Positions 1 to 8,492 of a stretch of DNA of 64,000 nt are shown here, piece after piece. Numbering within the stretch: position 1 is the stretch's first letter; the number at the start of each line of letters is the position of its first letter. The notes under the pieces were generated by a model. It was not told where the DNA came from, did not search any database, and saw nothing but the letters and a program-made list of their open reading frames with translations. This stretch comes from Paenibacillus sp. JNUCC32 (GTDB taxonomy: Bacteria > Bacillota > Bacilli > Paenibacillales > Paenibacillaceae): assembly GCF_014863545.1 (NCBI RefSeq), contig NZ_CP062260.1, positions 3,224,001-3,288,000 on the forward strand, in the 5' to 3' direction. A program made the translations under genes and the position numbers.

Positions 1-636
1 CTTGGCGTTGTCGCCGAAGCCCAATCCGTCGGACATGCCGGCGCCCAAAGCGATAATATTCTTCAGCGCTCCGGCCAATTCCACGCCGATCATATCCCGG
101 TTCGTGTACACTCTGAAATACGTGTTCATAAACAGATCCTGGGCGGCGGCGGCGGCCTTGGCGTCCAAGGATGCCACAACGACCGTTGTAGGGCAGCGTC
201 TCACCACTTCCTCCGCATGGCTGGGTCCTGATAGTACGACTACGCGGCCTTCCTCGCAGCCCAGCTCTTCGGATATGACGGTCGACATCCGCTTCAGGGA
301 TTCAATCTCGAATCCTTTGGTTGCGTGAATCACCAGCATATCTTCGCTCCAATACTGCTTCAGCTGGCCCGAAACCTCCCGCATCGCGGACGATGGTGCA
401 ACGATAACCACGGCAGCAGCCGAAGAGACCGCCTCTTCCATATCGGTCGTGGCGCGAATGTTCGAAGATAACTCCACCCCGGGCAAATAACGGTTGTTGG
501 TATGCAGTTCGTTAATTTCACGGGTCTGTTCCTCCGTTCTCGTCCAGACGACAACATCCAGATCATTCGAAGCGAGAACACTTGCCAAAGCGGTTCCCCA
601 ACTGCCTGCCACCAGAACAGCGACTTTGTCAGACAA
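1..636 (-). CDS. gpsA: NAD(P)H-dependent glycerol-3-phosphate dehydrogenase, 3' end cut off by window
   Basis: Makes sn-glycerol-3-phosphate from dihydroxyacetone phosphate in the cytoplasm, feeding PlsY encoded just upstream. 212 codons are present of the roughly 330-345 usual for the family. The N-terminal Rossmann motif reads VLVAGSWGTALA, the substrate region GPSHAEEV is intact, and the visible part ends in the conserved ALKNIIALGAGMSDG region. The start is TTG at 636, seven bases after AGGAGGG; it overlaps the plsY stop by 8 nt, so the two are translationally linked. The first Gly of the usual GxGxWG loop is Val here. Family identity is secure. Confidence 0.95.
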   Translation of the reverse strand, partial: MSDKVAVLVAGSWGTALASVLASNDLDVVVWTRTEEQTREINELHTNNRYLPGVELSSNIRATTDMEEAVSSAAAVVIVAPSSAMREVSGQLKQYWSEDMLVIHATKGFEIESLKRMSTVISEELGCEEGRVVVLSGPSHAEEVVRRCPTTVVVASLDAKAAAAAQDLFMNTYFRVYTNRDMIGVELAGALKNIIALGAGMSDGLGFGDNAK

Positions 637-1255
637 CGCGCTTCCCTCCTTTGTCCTTTCCTTTTCCGGAACCAAGCTTGTTTTCACGTCCCTGTACAAG
701 CTTCACGATGTTCGAGCGATGACGCCAGAAGGCGAATACGCATATGATCAAGCTTGTCCAAAAGATCGGCCAGGAATAATCCGCGATCAAGAGGAAAACA
801 GGGGTAAGCACTACAAAAATAAGGGAACCCAAAGATACATAACGGGTAAAAACAATGGATAGAATGGCGATAATGCCTGCTATAAGCGCTGGAATGAAGC
901 AGAGCGTAGCAAGCACCCCAATGGCGGTTGCAATTCCTTTGCCGCCTCGAAAGCGGAAGTAAAGAGGCCAATTATGACCGATGATGGCGGCAATGCCGCA
1001 TAACCCCGGCAGCCACGCATTGTCTCCCCCGAGCCATCGTCCGATCCAAACCGCAGCGATGCCCTTAATTACATCCAAAGCCAATACCAGAATGGCAGGT
1101 CCTTTTCCCAGGACGCGAAGGGTATTGGTTGCCCCGGCGTTCCCGCTGCCATGCTGACGAATGTCGATCCCTTTCAGGATTTTGGCAAGCAGTACGCTAA
1201 AGCTTACCGAACCAAGTAAATAACAAACTACAATCGCTACGATCTCCAGAATCAA
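629..1255 (-). CDS. plsY: Acyl-phosphate:glycerol-3-phosphate acyltransferase PlsY
   Basis: Transfers the acyl group from acyl-phosphate to glycerol-3-phosphate, the first acylation of phospholipid synthesis. 208 residues, an integral membrane protein with about five hydrophobic segments (near 3-20, 50-72, 80-98, 110-135, 140-180). The conserved loops LLGSVSFSVLLAK and GSGNAGATN (about residues 37-45) and the FRGGKGIATA loop are all visible. The C-terminus is lysine- and glycine-rich and cytoplasmic. It lies 11 nt downstream of der and overlaps gpsA, giving the order der-plsY-gpsA seen in many Firmicutes. Confidence 0.96.
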   Translation of the reverse strand: MILEIVAIVVCYLLGSVSFSVLLAKILKGIDIRQHGSGNAGATNTLRVLGKGPAILVLALDVIKGIAAVWIGRWLGGDNAWLPGLCGIAAIIGHNWPLYFRFRGGKGIATAIGVLATLCFIPALIAGIIAILSIVFTRYVSLGSLIFVVLTPVFLLIADYSWPIFWTSLIICVFAFWRHRSNIVKLVQGRENKLGSGKGKDKGGKRVV

Positions 1256-1266
1256 GCTATTCTCCC

Positions 1267-2589
1267 CTAACTCTCATCAGACTTTCTTCGAGTAAATATC
1301 CTGATGGGTGTACCTTCAAAGTCAAAAGCGGCCCGAATCTTGTTCTCAAGGTAACGCTCATATGAGAAGTGCATCAATTCCGGATCGTTGACGAATACGA
1401 CCATGGTCGGCGGCTTGACCGCCACCTGTGTTGAATAGTTAATGCGCAATCTTCTTCCCTTATCCGTTGGAGGCGGGTTGATCGCAATCGCATCGGATAT
1501 GACATCGTTAAGCAAATGCGTCTGCACGCGAAGGGAATGCTGATCGGCCACATGTTTAACGACAGGGAGCAGCTTCTGCAGGCGCTGCTTCGTCTTGGCC
1601 GACAAGAATACGACCGGCGCATAGGTCATGAACAGGAAATGGTCCCGGATCTTTTTCTCGAACTGCTGCATCGTCTTGTCGTCTTTCTCGACCATATCCC
1701 ATTTGTTGACGACAAATAAAGACGCTTTACCGGCCTCATAAGCATAACCGGCGATATGCTTGTCCTGCTCGATAATGCCTTCTTCCCCGTTGATGAGCAC
1801 GAGAACGACATCCGCCCGCTCGATGGCCCGCATGGCACGCATGACGCTGTATTTCTCGGTGGTTTCATACACTTTTCCGCGTTTGCGCATGCCTGCCGTA
1901 TCGATGAGGACATACCGCTGCCCGTCTTTCTCGAATGGCGTATCGATCGCATCGCGGGTCGTGCCCGCAACGTCACTGACAATGACGCGCTCTTCTCCCA
2001 GAATGGCATTGACGAGGGAAGATTTGCCCACATTCGGTCTGCCGATCAAGGCGACACGAATAACATCCTCGTCATATTCGTCGTCTTCCAGTTCCGGCAG
2101 GTTCTCGACGACAACGTCCAAGAGGTCGCCGATCCCTGTGCCGTGGCTGCCTGATATCCCGACAGGATCGCCAAATCCGAGGGAATAGAACTCATAGATA
2201 TCATCAGCGCGCTTCAAATTATCCACTTTGTTTACGCTGAGTATGACAGGTTTACCGGAACGGAACAGAATCTGTGCAACTTCCTCGTCCGATTGGGTAA
2301 CCCCCGTCTTCGCATCGCACATAAATACGATGACATCCGCTTCTTCAATCGCAAGCTCGGCTTGCATGCGTATGGATTTCAAAATCATGTCATCGCCGTC
2401 GATTTCGATACCGCCTGTATCGATGACACTGAACGCTTTACCGTTCCATTCGGCACTGCCGTAAATCCGGTCACGGGTAATCCCCGGTTTATCTTCAACG
2501 ATGGCTAATCTGTCGCCGATCAATCGGTTAAATATGGTGGATTTACCGACGTTAGGCCTTCCGACGATAGCCACTACGGGTCTTGCCAT
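1267..2589 (-). CDS. der: Ribosome-associated GTPase Der (EngA)
   Basis: Essential GTPase for maturation of the 50S ribosomal subunit. 440 residues with two tandem G domains, each with a P-loop GRPNVGKS (near residues 8 and 184), DTGG/DTAG G3 motifs and NKVD/NKWD G4 motifs, then a C-terminal KH-like domain ending in TRRKSDES. The open frame extends six codons further to a TTG, but the ATG at 2589 has GGAGGA eight bases upstream and gives the canonical [10 protein letters not shown] start. First gene of a der-plsY-gpsA operon. Confidence 0.97.
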   Translation of the reverse strand: MARPVVAIVGRPNVGKSTIFNRLIGDRLAIVEDKPGITRDRIYGSAEWNGKAFSVIDTGGIEIDGDDMILKSIRMQAELAIEEADVIVFMCDAKTGVTQSDEEVAQILFRSGKPVILSVNKVDNLKRADDIYEFYSLGFGDPVGISGSHGTGIGDLLDVVVENLPELEDDEYDEDVIRVALIGRPNVGKSSLVNAILGEERVIVSDVAGTTRDAIDTPFEKDGQRYVLIDTAGMRKRGKVYETTEKYSVMRAMRAIERADVVLVLINGEEGIIEQDKHIAGYAYEAGKASLFVVNKWDMVEKDDKTMQQFEKKIRDHFLFMTYAPVVFLSAKTKQRLQKLLPVVKHVADQHSLRVQTHLLNDVISDAIAINPPPTDKGRRLRINYSTQVAVKPPTMVVFVNDPELMHFSYERYLENKIRAAFDFEGTPIRIFTRRKSDES

Positions 2590-2615
2590 AGTCACTCCTC
2601 CTGTCAATTCTTACG

Positions 2616-2643
2616 ATTATCATCATAGCAAAAAACGTTACAA
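2616..2643 (-). promoter_or_regulatory. Candidate sigma-A promoter for der operon
   Basis: On the minus strand TTGTAA (2643-2638), a 16-nt spacer, and GATAAT (2621-2616), ending 27 nt before the der start codon. A good but not perfect match to TTGACA/TATAAT; the spacer is one base short of ideal. Inferred from sequence only. Confidence 0.45.
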
Positions 2644-2715
2644 TTGGCTAACCTTTCATCTGCATTTCTATTATGCTCTACCCCATGTTACAACATCCGT
2701 AAACGTTCGTCCCCT

Positions 2716-2753
2716 AAAAAAACAAATGGCGAACCCAGATTTCTGGGTTCGCC
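2716..2753 (-). terminator. Intrinsic terminator after the rpsA homologue
   Basis: Perfect 11-bp stem GGCGAACCCAG/CTGGGTTCGCC with a 4-nt loop, followed on the minus strand by ATTTG and a run of seven T. It lies about 50 nt beyond the stop of the S1-domain gene and separates it from der. Confidence 0.9.
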
Positions 2754-2800
2754 GACTTCGTTATGATAGGTCAATAGACCGAACAAAACTGTTCCCGGGC

Positions 2801-4018
2801 TTACTTGAATTTGCTCAGCTTATCGCCGAAACGCTCGCCAAGCGTAACGCTCATGCCTTGGTTGTTCAAAGAAACGTTCGGGTTGTCTTTCAGGTCGATT
2901 TTAGGACCTTTGGACGGTTTTTCAGCTCGCGGAGCTTGAGCTGGCGCTTCTTCGGTTTCTTTGATGCTCAGGCTGATACGCTGCTCGGAAGTGTTGATGT
3001 CAAGTACTTTAACCTGAACTTCTTGGCCTTCCTTCAGTACTTCTTGCGGAGTACCGATATGCTTGTGGGAGATTTGGGAGATATGAACCAAACCTTCTAC
3101 GCCTGGTGCCAATTCAACGAAAGCTCCGAAAGTAACCAGACGTTTTACGACGCCCGTTACGATGTCGCCCGTGTTGAATTGCTCGCCAGCTGTTTCCCAA
3201 GGACCCGGAGCAGCCGCTTTGATGCTGAGGCTGATTTTGCCTTTTTCAGGATCCACTTTCAGCACTTTCACGCGCACTTGATCGCCTTCGGACAATACAT
3301 CGGATGGCTTGTCAACATGGCTCCAAGCGATCTCGGATACGTGAACCAAACCGTCCACGCCGCCAACGTCAACGAATGCGCCGAATTGCGTGAGGCGTTG
3401 CACCGTGCCTTCCAGCACTTGTCCGTCTTGAAGCTCGGACATCACTTTTTGTTTGTTCGCTTCGAACTCTTCTTCCAGAACGTCCTTCTGGGAAAGAATC
3501 ACTTTGTTGTTCTCGCGGTCCAGCTCTTTCACTTTTACGCGAAGCGTGCGGCCTTTGTAGTCGCTGAAGTCTTCAACGAAATGACGCTCGACCATGGAAG
3601 CAGGAATAAAGCCGCGTGCGCCGACATCGGCTACAAGTCCGCCTTTAACCACGTCGGCCACCGTTACTTCGAATACGTCCTGATCCGCAAAATGCTTCTC
3701 AAGCTCATCCCAAGAATTCTCGGTGTCGATCGCGCGCTTGGAAAGAACCAGGCTTTCCTTGTCGTCGTTGATGCTAACGACCTTGCACTCTACCTCTTGG
3801 CCAACCTGAACCGCATCCGATGCATTATCAAGCTGTACAGAAGACAGTTCGCGAACAGGAATTACGCCGTCATATTTATATCCAATGCTTACGTAAGCTT
3901 GGTTGTCCTCCAGTTTGACGATCGTCCCTTTCACGGTGTCCCCTTTTTTCAAGGATACGATTTGGTCCAGCTGCTCTTGGTTTTCAGCAGCCTCTTGATT
4001 TCTTGTTTCTTCCGACAT
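2801..4018 (-). CDS. rpsA: 30S ribosomal protein S1 homologue (YpfD-like)
   Basis: RNA-binding protein with four S1 domains over 405 residues (roughly 25-95, 110-180, 195-265, 280-350), followed by a short charged tail. S1 hallmarks such as FGAFVDVGGVDGLVHVSE and FGAFVELAPGVEGLVHIS are visible. It matches the four-domain Firmicute YpfD type, not the six-domain E. coli S1. The start is ATG 4018 with GAGGAGG nine bases upstream; the frame runs ten codons further without a better site. The position after cmk and plsC is the conserved cmk-plsC-rpsA order. Confidence 0.95.
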   Translation of the reverse strand: MSEETRNQEAAENQEQLDQIVSLKKGDTVKGTIVKLEDNQAYVSIGYKYDGVIPVRELSSVQLDNASDAVQVGQEVECKVVSINDDKESLVLSKRAIDTENSWDELEKHFADQDVFEVTVADVVKGGLVADVGARGFIPASMVERHFVEDFSDYKGRTLRVKVKELDRENNKVILSQKDVLEEEFEANKQKVMSELQDGQVLEGTVQRLTQFGAFVDVGGVDGLVHVSEIAWSHVDKPSDVLSEGDQVRVKVLKVDPEKGKISLSIKAAAPGPWETAGEQFNTGDIVTGVVKRLVTFGAFVELAPGVEGLVHISQISHKHIGTPQEVLKEGQEVQVKVLDINTSEQRISLSIKETEEAPAQAPRAEKPSKGPKIDLKDNPNVSLNNQGMSVTLGERFGDKLSKFK

Positions 4019-4138
4019 GTCAAATAACCTCCTCAATTCAAACCCCATTTATTTAAACTCGCATTCGCGAAGTTCAAAACATAATTGCTGTAGTATCTTT
4101 CCAACCTTCCCATGCTTTTTATGCATGGAGCGAATAAA

Positions 4139-4729
4139 TCAGTTCTCGGTTGGTTTGCCGCTGGCTCGCATTTCGTGAATCTTGGCCATGATCAATTCGG
4201 TTGCCCCATCCAGTGCCTCCGGTGACTTGTCACCTTCGAACCGGGACAGATCCACGGGTGCGCCGTAGATGATTTTTACCTTTCGGAACGGCTTGTAGTC
4301 TCCAATGATGGCAGCCGGTACGACCGTTGCCCCACTGCGGAGAGCGAAGCTTGCCGCGCCACGTTTCGCCGCGGTTGCATCCGAATTGCGCGTGCCTTCA
4401 GGGAAGATTCCCATAATCTCGCCCGAACGCAAGATCGTAAGAGCGGTTTTGATGGAATCTTTACTTACGCCCCCGCGCTTAACCGGAAAGGCCCCAAGCT
4501 GACGAACCAGCCATCCGAACACCGGAATGTTGAACAGCTCGGCTTTGGCCATGAACTTCACTTGGCGCTTGACGTGAATGCCGACAGAAATCGGATCTCG
4601 TACGCTAATGTGATTGCTGCAGATTAGCACGCCGCCTTCCGAAGGTATGTTATGTACGCCGACAGATTCGAATCTGTAGAGAATAGCGAACAAACCGCGG
4701 ACCACCGCTCTGCAAAAAACGTAAATCAT
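4139..4729 (-). CDS. plsC: 1-acyl-sn-glycerol-3-phosphate acyltransferase PlsC
   Basis: Second acylation of glycerol-3-phosphate, making phosphatidic acid at the membrane. 196 residues. A hydrophobic N-terminal segment (1-20) precedes the catalytic NHxSxxD box (NHISVRDP, about residue 39) and the FPEGTRN substrate box (about residue 109). It sits 21 nt downstream of cmk and 120 nt upstream of the S1 gene and is likely cotranscribed with cmk. The length and motifs are complete. Confidence 0.95.
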   Translation of the reverse strand: MIYVFCRAVVRGLFAILYRFESVGVHNIPSEGGVLICSNHISVRDPISVGIHVKRQVKFMAKAELFNIPVFGWLVRQLGAFPVKRGGVSKDSIKTALTILRSGEIMGIFPEGTRNSDATAAKRGAASFALRSGATVVPAAIIGDYKPFRKVKIIYGAPVDLSRFEGDKSPEALDGATELIMAKIHEMRASGKPTEN

Positions 4730-4750
4730 GCCTATTTCTCCCCATCCCCA

Positions 4751-5431
4751 TTAAGTTTCGCAATATGAAAGAATCGCTTCGACAACCTGATTGATATCCA
4801 TATGCGTCGTATCCAGTATGATGGCATCCTCTGCGCATCGGAGCGGGGACACTTCACGTTCCTGGTCCAGCCTGTCGCGTTCTGCGATATCTCTTTCCAA
4901 TTGTTCCAGCGTTATGCCTTCATCACTTAACTCATGGAAGCGGCGGAGCGCACGTTCCTTGACACTGGCCGTCATGAAAATCTTCACCTCGGCATCCGGC
5001 AAAACCGTCGTGCCGATGTCGCGTCCATCCATGACAACGCCCTTATCCAGTGCCATTTGCTGCTGTAAACGGACAAGCTTTATTCGCAAACCTTCGATTC
5101 GTGCATATTGGGATACCACTGCACTAACCTGATGTGAACGAATATATGGCGTGACGTCTTCCCCGTTCAGCCAAACCATTTGACCATTTTCATGCGGTTT
5201 TAATTCAATCACCATGTTTTGTGCATGTTGAAGCACTTTTTCGGGATTTTCCGGAGAAATCCCTTGGTTCAGCATGAACCAGGTGACTGCCCTGTACATG
5301 GCGCCGGTATCCACGTAGATGTACTGCAGCCTGCTGGCTACCATACGCGCTACCGTGCTTTTGCCCGCGCCTGCCGGACCGTCGATGGCAATATTGATTC
5401 TGTCGCGATAACCTGTCCCCTGCATAACCAA
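4751..5431 (-). CDS. cmk: Cytidylate kinase
   Basis: Phosphorylates CMP and dCMP to the diphosphates. 226 residues with the P-loop GPAGAGKST near the N-terminus, the DGRDIGTTVLPDA catalytic region and the RDRLDQEREVSPL lid. Start choice: TTG 5431 is nine bases after GGAGG; the ATG two codons later (5425) is 15 bases away; an upstream TTG at 5449 overlaps the ribosome binding site and is rejected. Typical length for the short Firmicute Cmk. Confidence 0.93.
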   Translation of the reverse strand: MVMQGTGYRDRINIAIDGPAGAGKSTVARMVASRLQYIYVDTGAMYRAVTWFMLNQGISPENPEKVLQHAQNMVIELKPHENGQMVWLNGEDVTPYIRSHQVSAVVSQYARIEGLRIKLVRLQQQMALDKGVVMDGRDIGTTVLPDAEVKIFMTASVKERALRRFHELSDEGITLEQLERDIAERDRLDQEREVSPLRCAEDAIILDTTHMDINQVVEAILSYCET

Positions 5432-5562
5432 CGGGGCATTCCTCCTCAAACATATACCTCGAAATCGAAAGGGCTTACCATCCGATCAGGGACGGGATCA
5501 CCGTTCCTCTAGTGAAAATATACAAGAAAGTCCGAGATAAACAAGGCACGATCTTATATTTC

Positions 5563-5587
5563 AAGAAAAAAGCAGGCGCCCGCCTGC
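5563..5587 (-). terminator. Intrinsic terminator after the YpfB-like gene
   Basis: GC-rich hairpin GCAGGCG/CGCCTGC with a 2-nt centre, followed on the minus strand by TTTTTTCTT. It ends the ypeB-ypfA-ypfB direction of transcription before cmk. Confidence 0.85.
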
Positions 5588-5607
5588 GACGTGAAAATTA
5601 TACCACA

Positions 5608-5895
5608 CTAGCTAGAGCGATGCAAAAGAGAAGGGGTGTTTTCTCCCATCCAATCGTTTACATTTGGCTCATTAACGGGAACGCCCTCCATCTGCTGAAT
5701 CGGCGAAAGGTAGGGCCGGCTTGGTTCATAATGCAATAGCAGCTGGACGATCACCAAAGCGAATGCGAGCCCTATCAGCAGCTTAAGCAGCACTTGACCG
5801 TATCGGTCATGAAGAGCTTGTCCTTTATCGTCGGGCATGGGATCCTGCCTAGTTTTTCGCCGCAGCTGATTTTGATCGTTAGATGACTGGGACAT
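5608..5895 (-). CDS. Small single-span membrane protein at the ypfB position
   Basis: 95 residues: a basic, polar N-terminus (about 1-38), one transmembrane helix (KLLIGLAFALVIVQLLL, about 39-56), and a C-terminal tail rich in Pro and Asn. It lies between the PilZ gene and cmk, where B. subtilis has ypfB, but it is longer than YpfB and I cannot confirm homology beyond position and topology. ATG 5895 is preceded by GGAAGGA at ten bases; the frame starts eight codons earlier without a better site. Function unknown. Confidence 0.75.
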   Translation of the reverse strand: MSQSSNDQNQLRRKTRQDPMPDDKGQALHDRYGQVLLKLLIGLAFALVIVQLLLHYEPSRPYLSPIQQMEGVPVNEPNVNDWMGENTPSLLHRSS

Positions 5896-5960
5896 AAGCA
5901 CACGGTCCTTCCGACACAAAATTTTCCGCTAGTGTGCCACCGGCTTGTCCATTTTATGCA

Positions 5961-6623
5961 TCAACGGTTGCGAAAATCAAACTGGCGCTCAAAGCAATAA
6001 CGGATCAGTTTCTGACGTTCCATATCTACGATCTGATTAAACTTCAGCATGACGATGCTTCGATTGCCTGGCAGCTGCTTGACCCTGACAACTTCGCCTT
6101 CAAGAGGGACATGCTCCACCGATCCGTTCTTGAACGGAATAAGGATCCAGCAGCTTAACAAGCTCCCTTCCGCGAACGATTTGTCGGGTTCCAGGTAAAA
6201 GGATACCCCTCCTCCGCCGACATCATCGGTTTTGGTCAGCAACCGCGTGCCGTCTTTGGCCATCACCGCTAACTCGAGCTCGGCTTGTACCCTTAGAAAG
6301 CTCCTTCTCTGCACCTTCGTGATCTGATCCGGCTCCGGCTTTTTGATGCGAACCAGGCGTATAACGTCTTCATGGTGACTCAGGACATAGGAATTGAAGA
6401 AGTTCTTGACTCCGCCCTCCGTCAAAAAATAAGCGGAAAGCTCGTCCCCAATATACAGCTTCTTCAGCCTGCCCGTTCCTTCCTGAAGCGGAACCTCCAT
6501 ATACATCGATTCGTCATCCATGTCGGAAATGCGGGATTTGTAAACAATGCTGGCTTCCTTCTCATCCCCCGTATCCAACTGGATATAGAGGACGTCGTTG
6601 ATCTTTGGATACAATGCGCTCAC
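5961..6623 (-). CDS. ypfA: YcgR/PilZ-domain c-di-GMP-binding protein (YpfA/MotI-like)
   Basis: Probably a c-di-GMP receptor; the B. subtilis homologue YpfA (DgrA/MotI) slows the flagellar motor when bound to c-di-GMP. 220 residues: an N-terminal YcgR-like beta domain (1-95) and a C-terminal PilZ domain (about 103-210). The RxxxR ligand motif is present (R107-SFL-R111). The second motif, normally [D/N]x[S/A]xxG, is D134-V-G-G-G-G, with Gly at the small-residue position. The start is GTG 6623 with a weak ribosome site; TTG 6614 is an alternative. The place between ypeB and cmk agrees with B. subtilis. Confidence 0.9.
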   Translation of the reverse strand: MSALYPKINDVLYIQLDTGDEKEASIVYKSRISDMDDESMYMEVPLQEGTGRLKKLYIGDELSAYFLTEGGVKNFFNSYVLSHHEDVIRLVRIKKPEPDQITKVQRRSFLRVQAELELAVMAKDGTRLLTKTDDVGGGGVSFYLEPDKSFAEGSLLSCWILIPFKNGSVEHVPLEGEVVRVKQLPGNRSIVMLKFNQIVDMERQKLIRYCFERQFDFRNR

Positions 6624-6780
6624 CCACTAATTCATCATAATCATTATTTTCCATTATATCACGGGATGAGCGGGACCATGGGATAAAATCTTCGAATCCG
6701 GTCGATTCATGTCTCTCCCCGGGATACAGATGTATTCCTTAGACACTATACTGGCTGCTCTGCAGCAGTTCTCCGTAAGC

Positions 6781-6815
6781 AAAAAGCCGATTCAGGAAAT
6801 CGCCTGAACCGGCTT
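6781..6815 (-). terminator. Intrinsic terminator after ypeB
   Basis: Minus-strand hairpin AAGCCGGTTCAGG...CCTGAATCGGCTT followed by TTTTGC, just beyond the ypeB stop. One internal mismatch. Confidence 0.85.
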
Positions 6816-6834
6816 ATATGGCATCAAGAAACGG

Positions 6835-8184
6835 CTATTTAATTCCTGCCTGCGCATCCTTAACGACCTCGACCGTTTCCTCCAGGCCCGTATCCGCATT
6901 AATGTAAATCCGGTACTGGGAGCCGTTGATGCGTCCGCCGAACTCATAACACAGCACATCTTCGGAACGGTCGTTTTTGATTAAGGCCTTGCGGTGGTAG
7001 AGCACCTTGAATTCAGGGTTCAAAACCTTCTCCGCTTCGGCGAGGCTGAGCTTCGGCTGCGGGATATCGCGCTTCACCTGGTGCTCGTAAACAAAGTCGC
7101 TCGCCTGAAATCCGATGACCTCACCGTTATCCATGGCCGAGCGCACGGTGATTTTCTCAGGATATATCAGCACGCCGTCTTCTTCGCGCACAAAAGAGAA
7201 GTTGGCCAGGTTATCGTATTGGTCGGCCGATACGACCGTCATGTCGGAATAGCCTTTTTTCGTCAGGAATTGCTGGGCTTTGTCGATGGCATCCTGAACG
7301 GATGCTCTCTTGGCGCCGACATTCCGTTCATCCGTGTAGGAGATCAGCTGGCCGCCTTTTTCGGTGAAATCCATGCTGAGCATATGGCCTTTCGGGTGTT
7401 TGACTTTGGCCGTGTAGGATACCCACTCGGTACCGCTACCGTTCTTCGTCACTTGTACGTTGGCTTGATTGCCCGTGTCGGAGAATTTCAGCGCTTTGCG
7501 CTTCACATCCTCCTCCGAGACCGGCATGCCTGCCAGCTGCTTCACGGAACGTCTGTCGTAAATGCTGCTTACCGATGGTCCCCAATCAAGCTCAGGGTAA
7601 GCCTCTACTTTTTTATCCACCGTTTTGAATCCGTCAATAATCGAGTTATCTTCGACTTTATTCGTAGCCAAGGCCGTTTCTACGTCCATCCAGCGCAGAC
7701 TGTTAGCGATGACCTTGTTCTGCACATGCTGCAAATCCTTCGTGATTTCGCCAGAGTTGGCGTATAACGATTTCAACGTTTTGACCTCATTCTCGCTAAG
7801 CGGTTCCTTCGTTAAATCGCGCACGCCCGTTTTGTAGGCAAAATTCGATATCCGGGACAGGAACTCTTCGGTTTTGTTGAACGGAAGCAGCGTTAGCGGC
7901 AGTTGGCTGATTTCGTTCTGCGCCTGGCTGGTCAAGCGCCATACATTCATAAGACCCTTCCGGTGCATCCCTTGGGAAGTCGAGCTGACCGCAAGCGTAT
8001 TGCCGAGCTCGGCATGAATCCTGTCCATATTGTACGACAAGTCATGGAAAGCCCGTTGGTACTGGTTCTCGGCGTTAATCAATATGGCGTTCTTTTCTTT
8101 ATTTTCTTGATATCCCCAAACCAGAGCCCCGATCAATAATATGGTGGCTACAGGAAACAGAATAGCGCTTAATCGTTTGTACAT
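6835..8184 (-). CDS. ypeB: Spore germination protein YpeB
   Basis: Required in Bacillus for the cortex-lytic enzyme SleB to accumulate and stay stable in spores. 449 residues, the family length. One N-terminal membrane anchor (about 8-25), a helical middle region, then C-terminal PepSY-like repeats (about 230-440, e.g. KALKFSDTGNQANV, SVQDAIDKAQQFLTKKGY, LSLAEAEKVLNPEFK). The ATG has AAGGAG eleven bases upstream. Normally sleB lies directly upstream; here that place holds only a 48-codon gene, so any SleB must be encoded elsewhere. Confidence 0.95.
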   Translation of the reverse strand: MYKRLSAILFPVATILLIGALVWGYQENKEKNAILINAENQYQRAFHDLSYNMDRIHAELGNTLAVSSTSQGMHRKGLMNVWRLTSQAQNEISQLPLTLLPFNKTEEFLSRISNFAYKTGVRDLTKEPLSENEVKTLKSLYANSGEITKDLQHVQNKVIANSLRWMDVETALATNKVEDNSIIDGFKTVDKKVEAYPELDWGPSVSSIYDRRSVKQLAGMPVSEEDVKRKALKFSDTGNQANVQVTKNGSGTEWVSYTAKVKHPKGHMLSMDFTEKGGQLISYTDERNVGAKRASVQDAIDKAQQFLTKKGYSDMTVVSADQYDNLANFSFVREEDGVLIYPEKITVRSAMDNGEVIGFQASDFVYEHQVKRDIPQPKLSLAEAEKVLNPEFKVLYHRKALIKNDRSEDVLCYEFGGRINGSQYRIYINADTGLEETVEVVKDAQAGIK

Positions 8185-8273
8185 GATGCGATAGTCTCCT
8201 TTCTTCTACTCACTGCCGTTAGTTTGACTAGAAGAAAGAAGTCTTATGCATCCCTGGATCATTCCTTCATCAA

Positions 8274-8420
8274 TTAGAAATCTTCCTCAATATCGAAGTG
8301 ATCCCGGTTGTTGCACAGGCACTGCTTAAATCCGGTTTCGATCCGGCCCTGCTCCTTCTTTCCGCGCAATACGAATCGCTCACCGCAATCCTTGCAAAGA
8401 ATTTTCACTTTTACACGCAA
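8274..8420 (-). CDS. Small CxxC protein of unknown function
   Basis: 48 residues, basic at the start, with CKDCGERF and a later CLC pair, so a possible one-metal zinc ribbon with Cys at about 9, 12, 34 and 36. The start is TTG 8420, eight bases after GGGAGG; the open frame runs 14 codons further upstream, but the ribosome site lies inside that extension. It sits between prsW and ypeB, the place of sleB in B. subtilis. No function can be assigned. It could bind metal or RNA. Confidence 0.7.
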   Translation of the reverse strand: MRVKVKILCKDCGERFVLRGKKEQGRIETGFKQCLCNNRDHFDIEEDF

Positions 8421-8492
8421 AAAAGGCACCTCCCTTTCTATGATTCCCTGGCTGTCAGCCAAGGTCTATAGAATGAAGTGTGCCCTGATTTG

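Noticed and set aside
2501..4027. 508-codon plus-strand frame opposite the S1 gene
   Set aside because: Antisense to a gene with clear S1 domains and ribosome site; no start signal and no recognisable domain.
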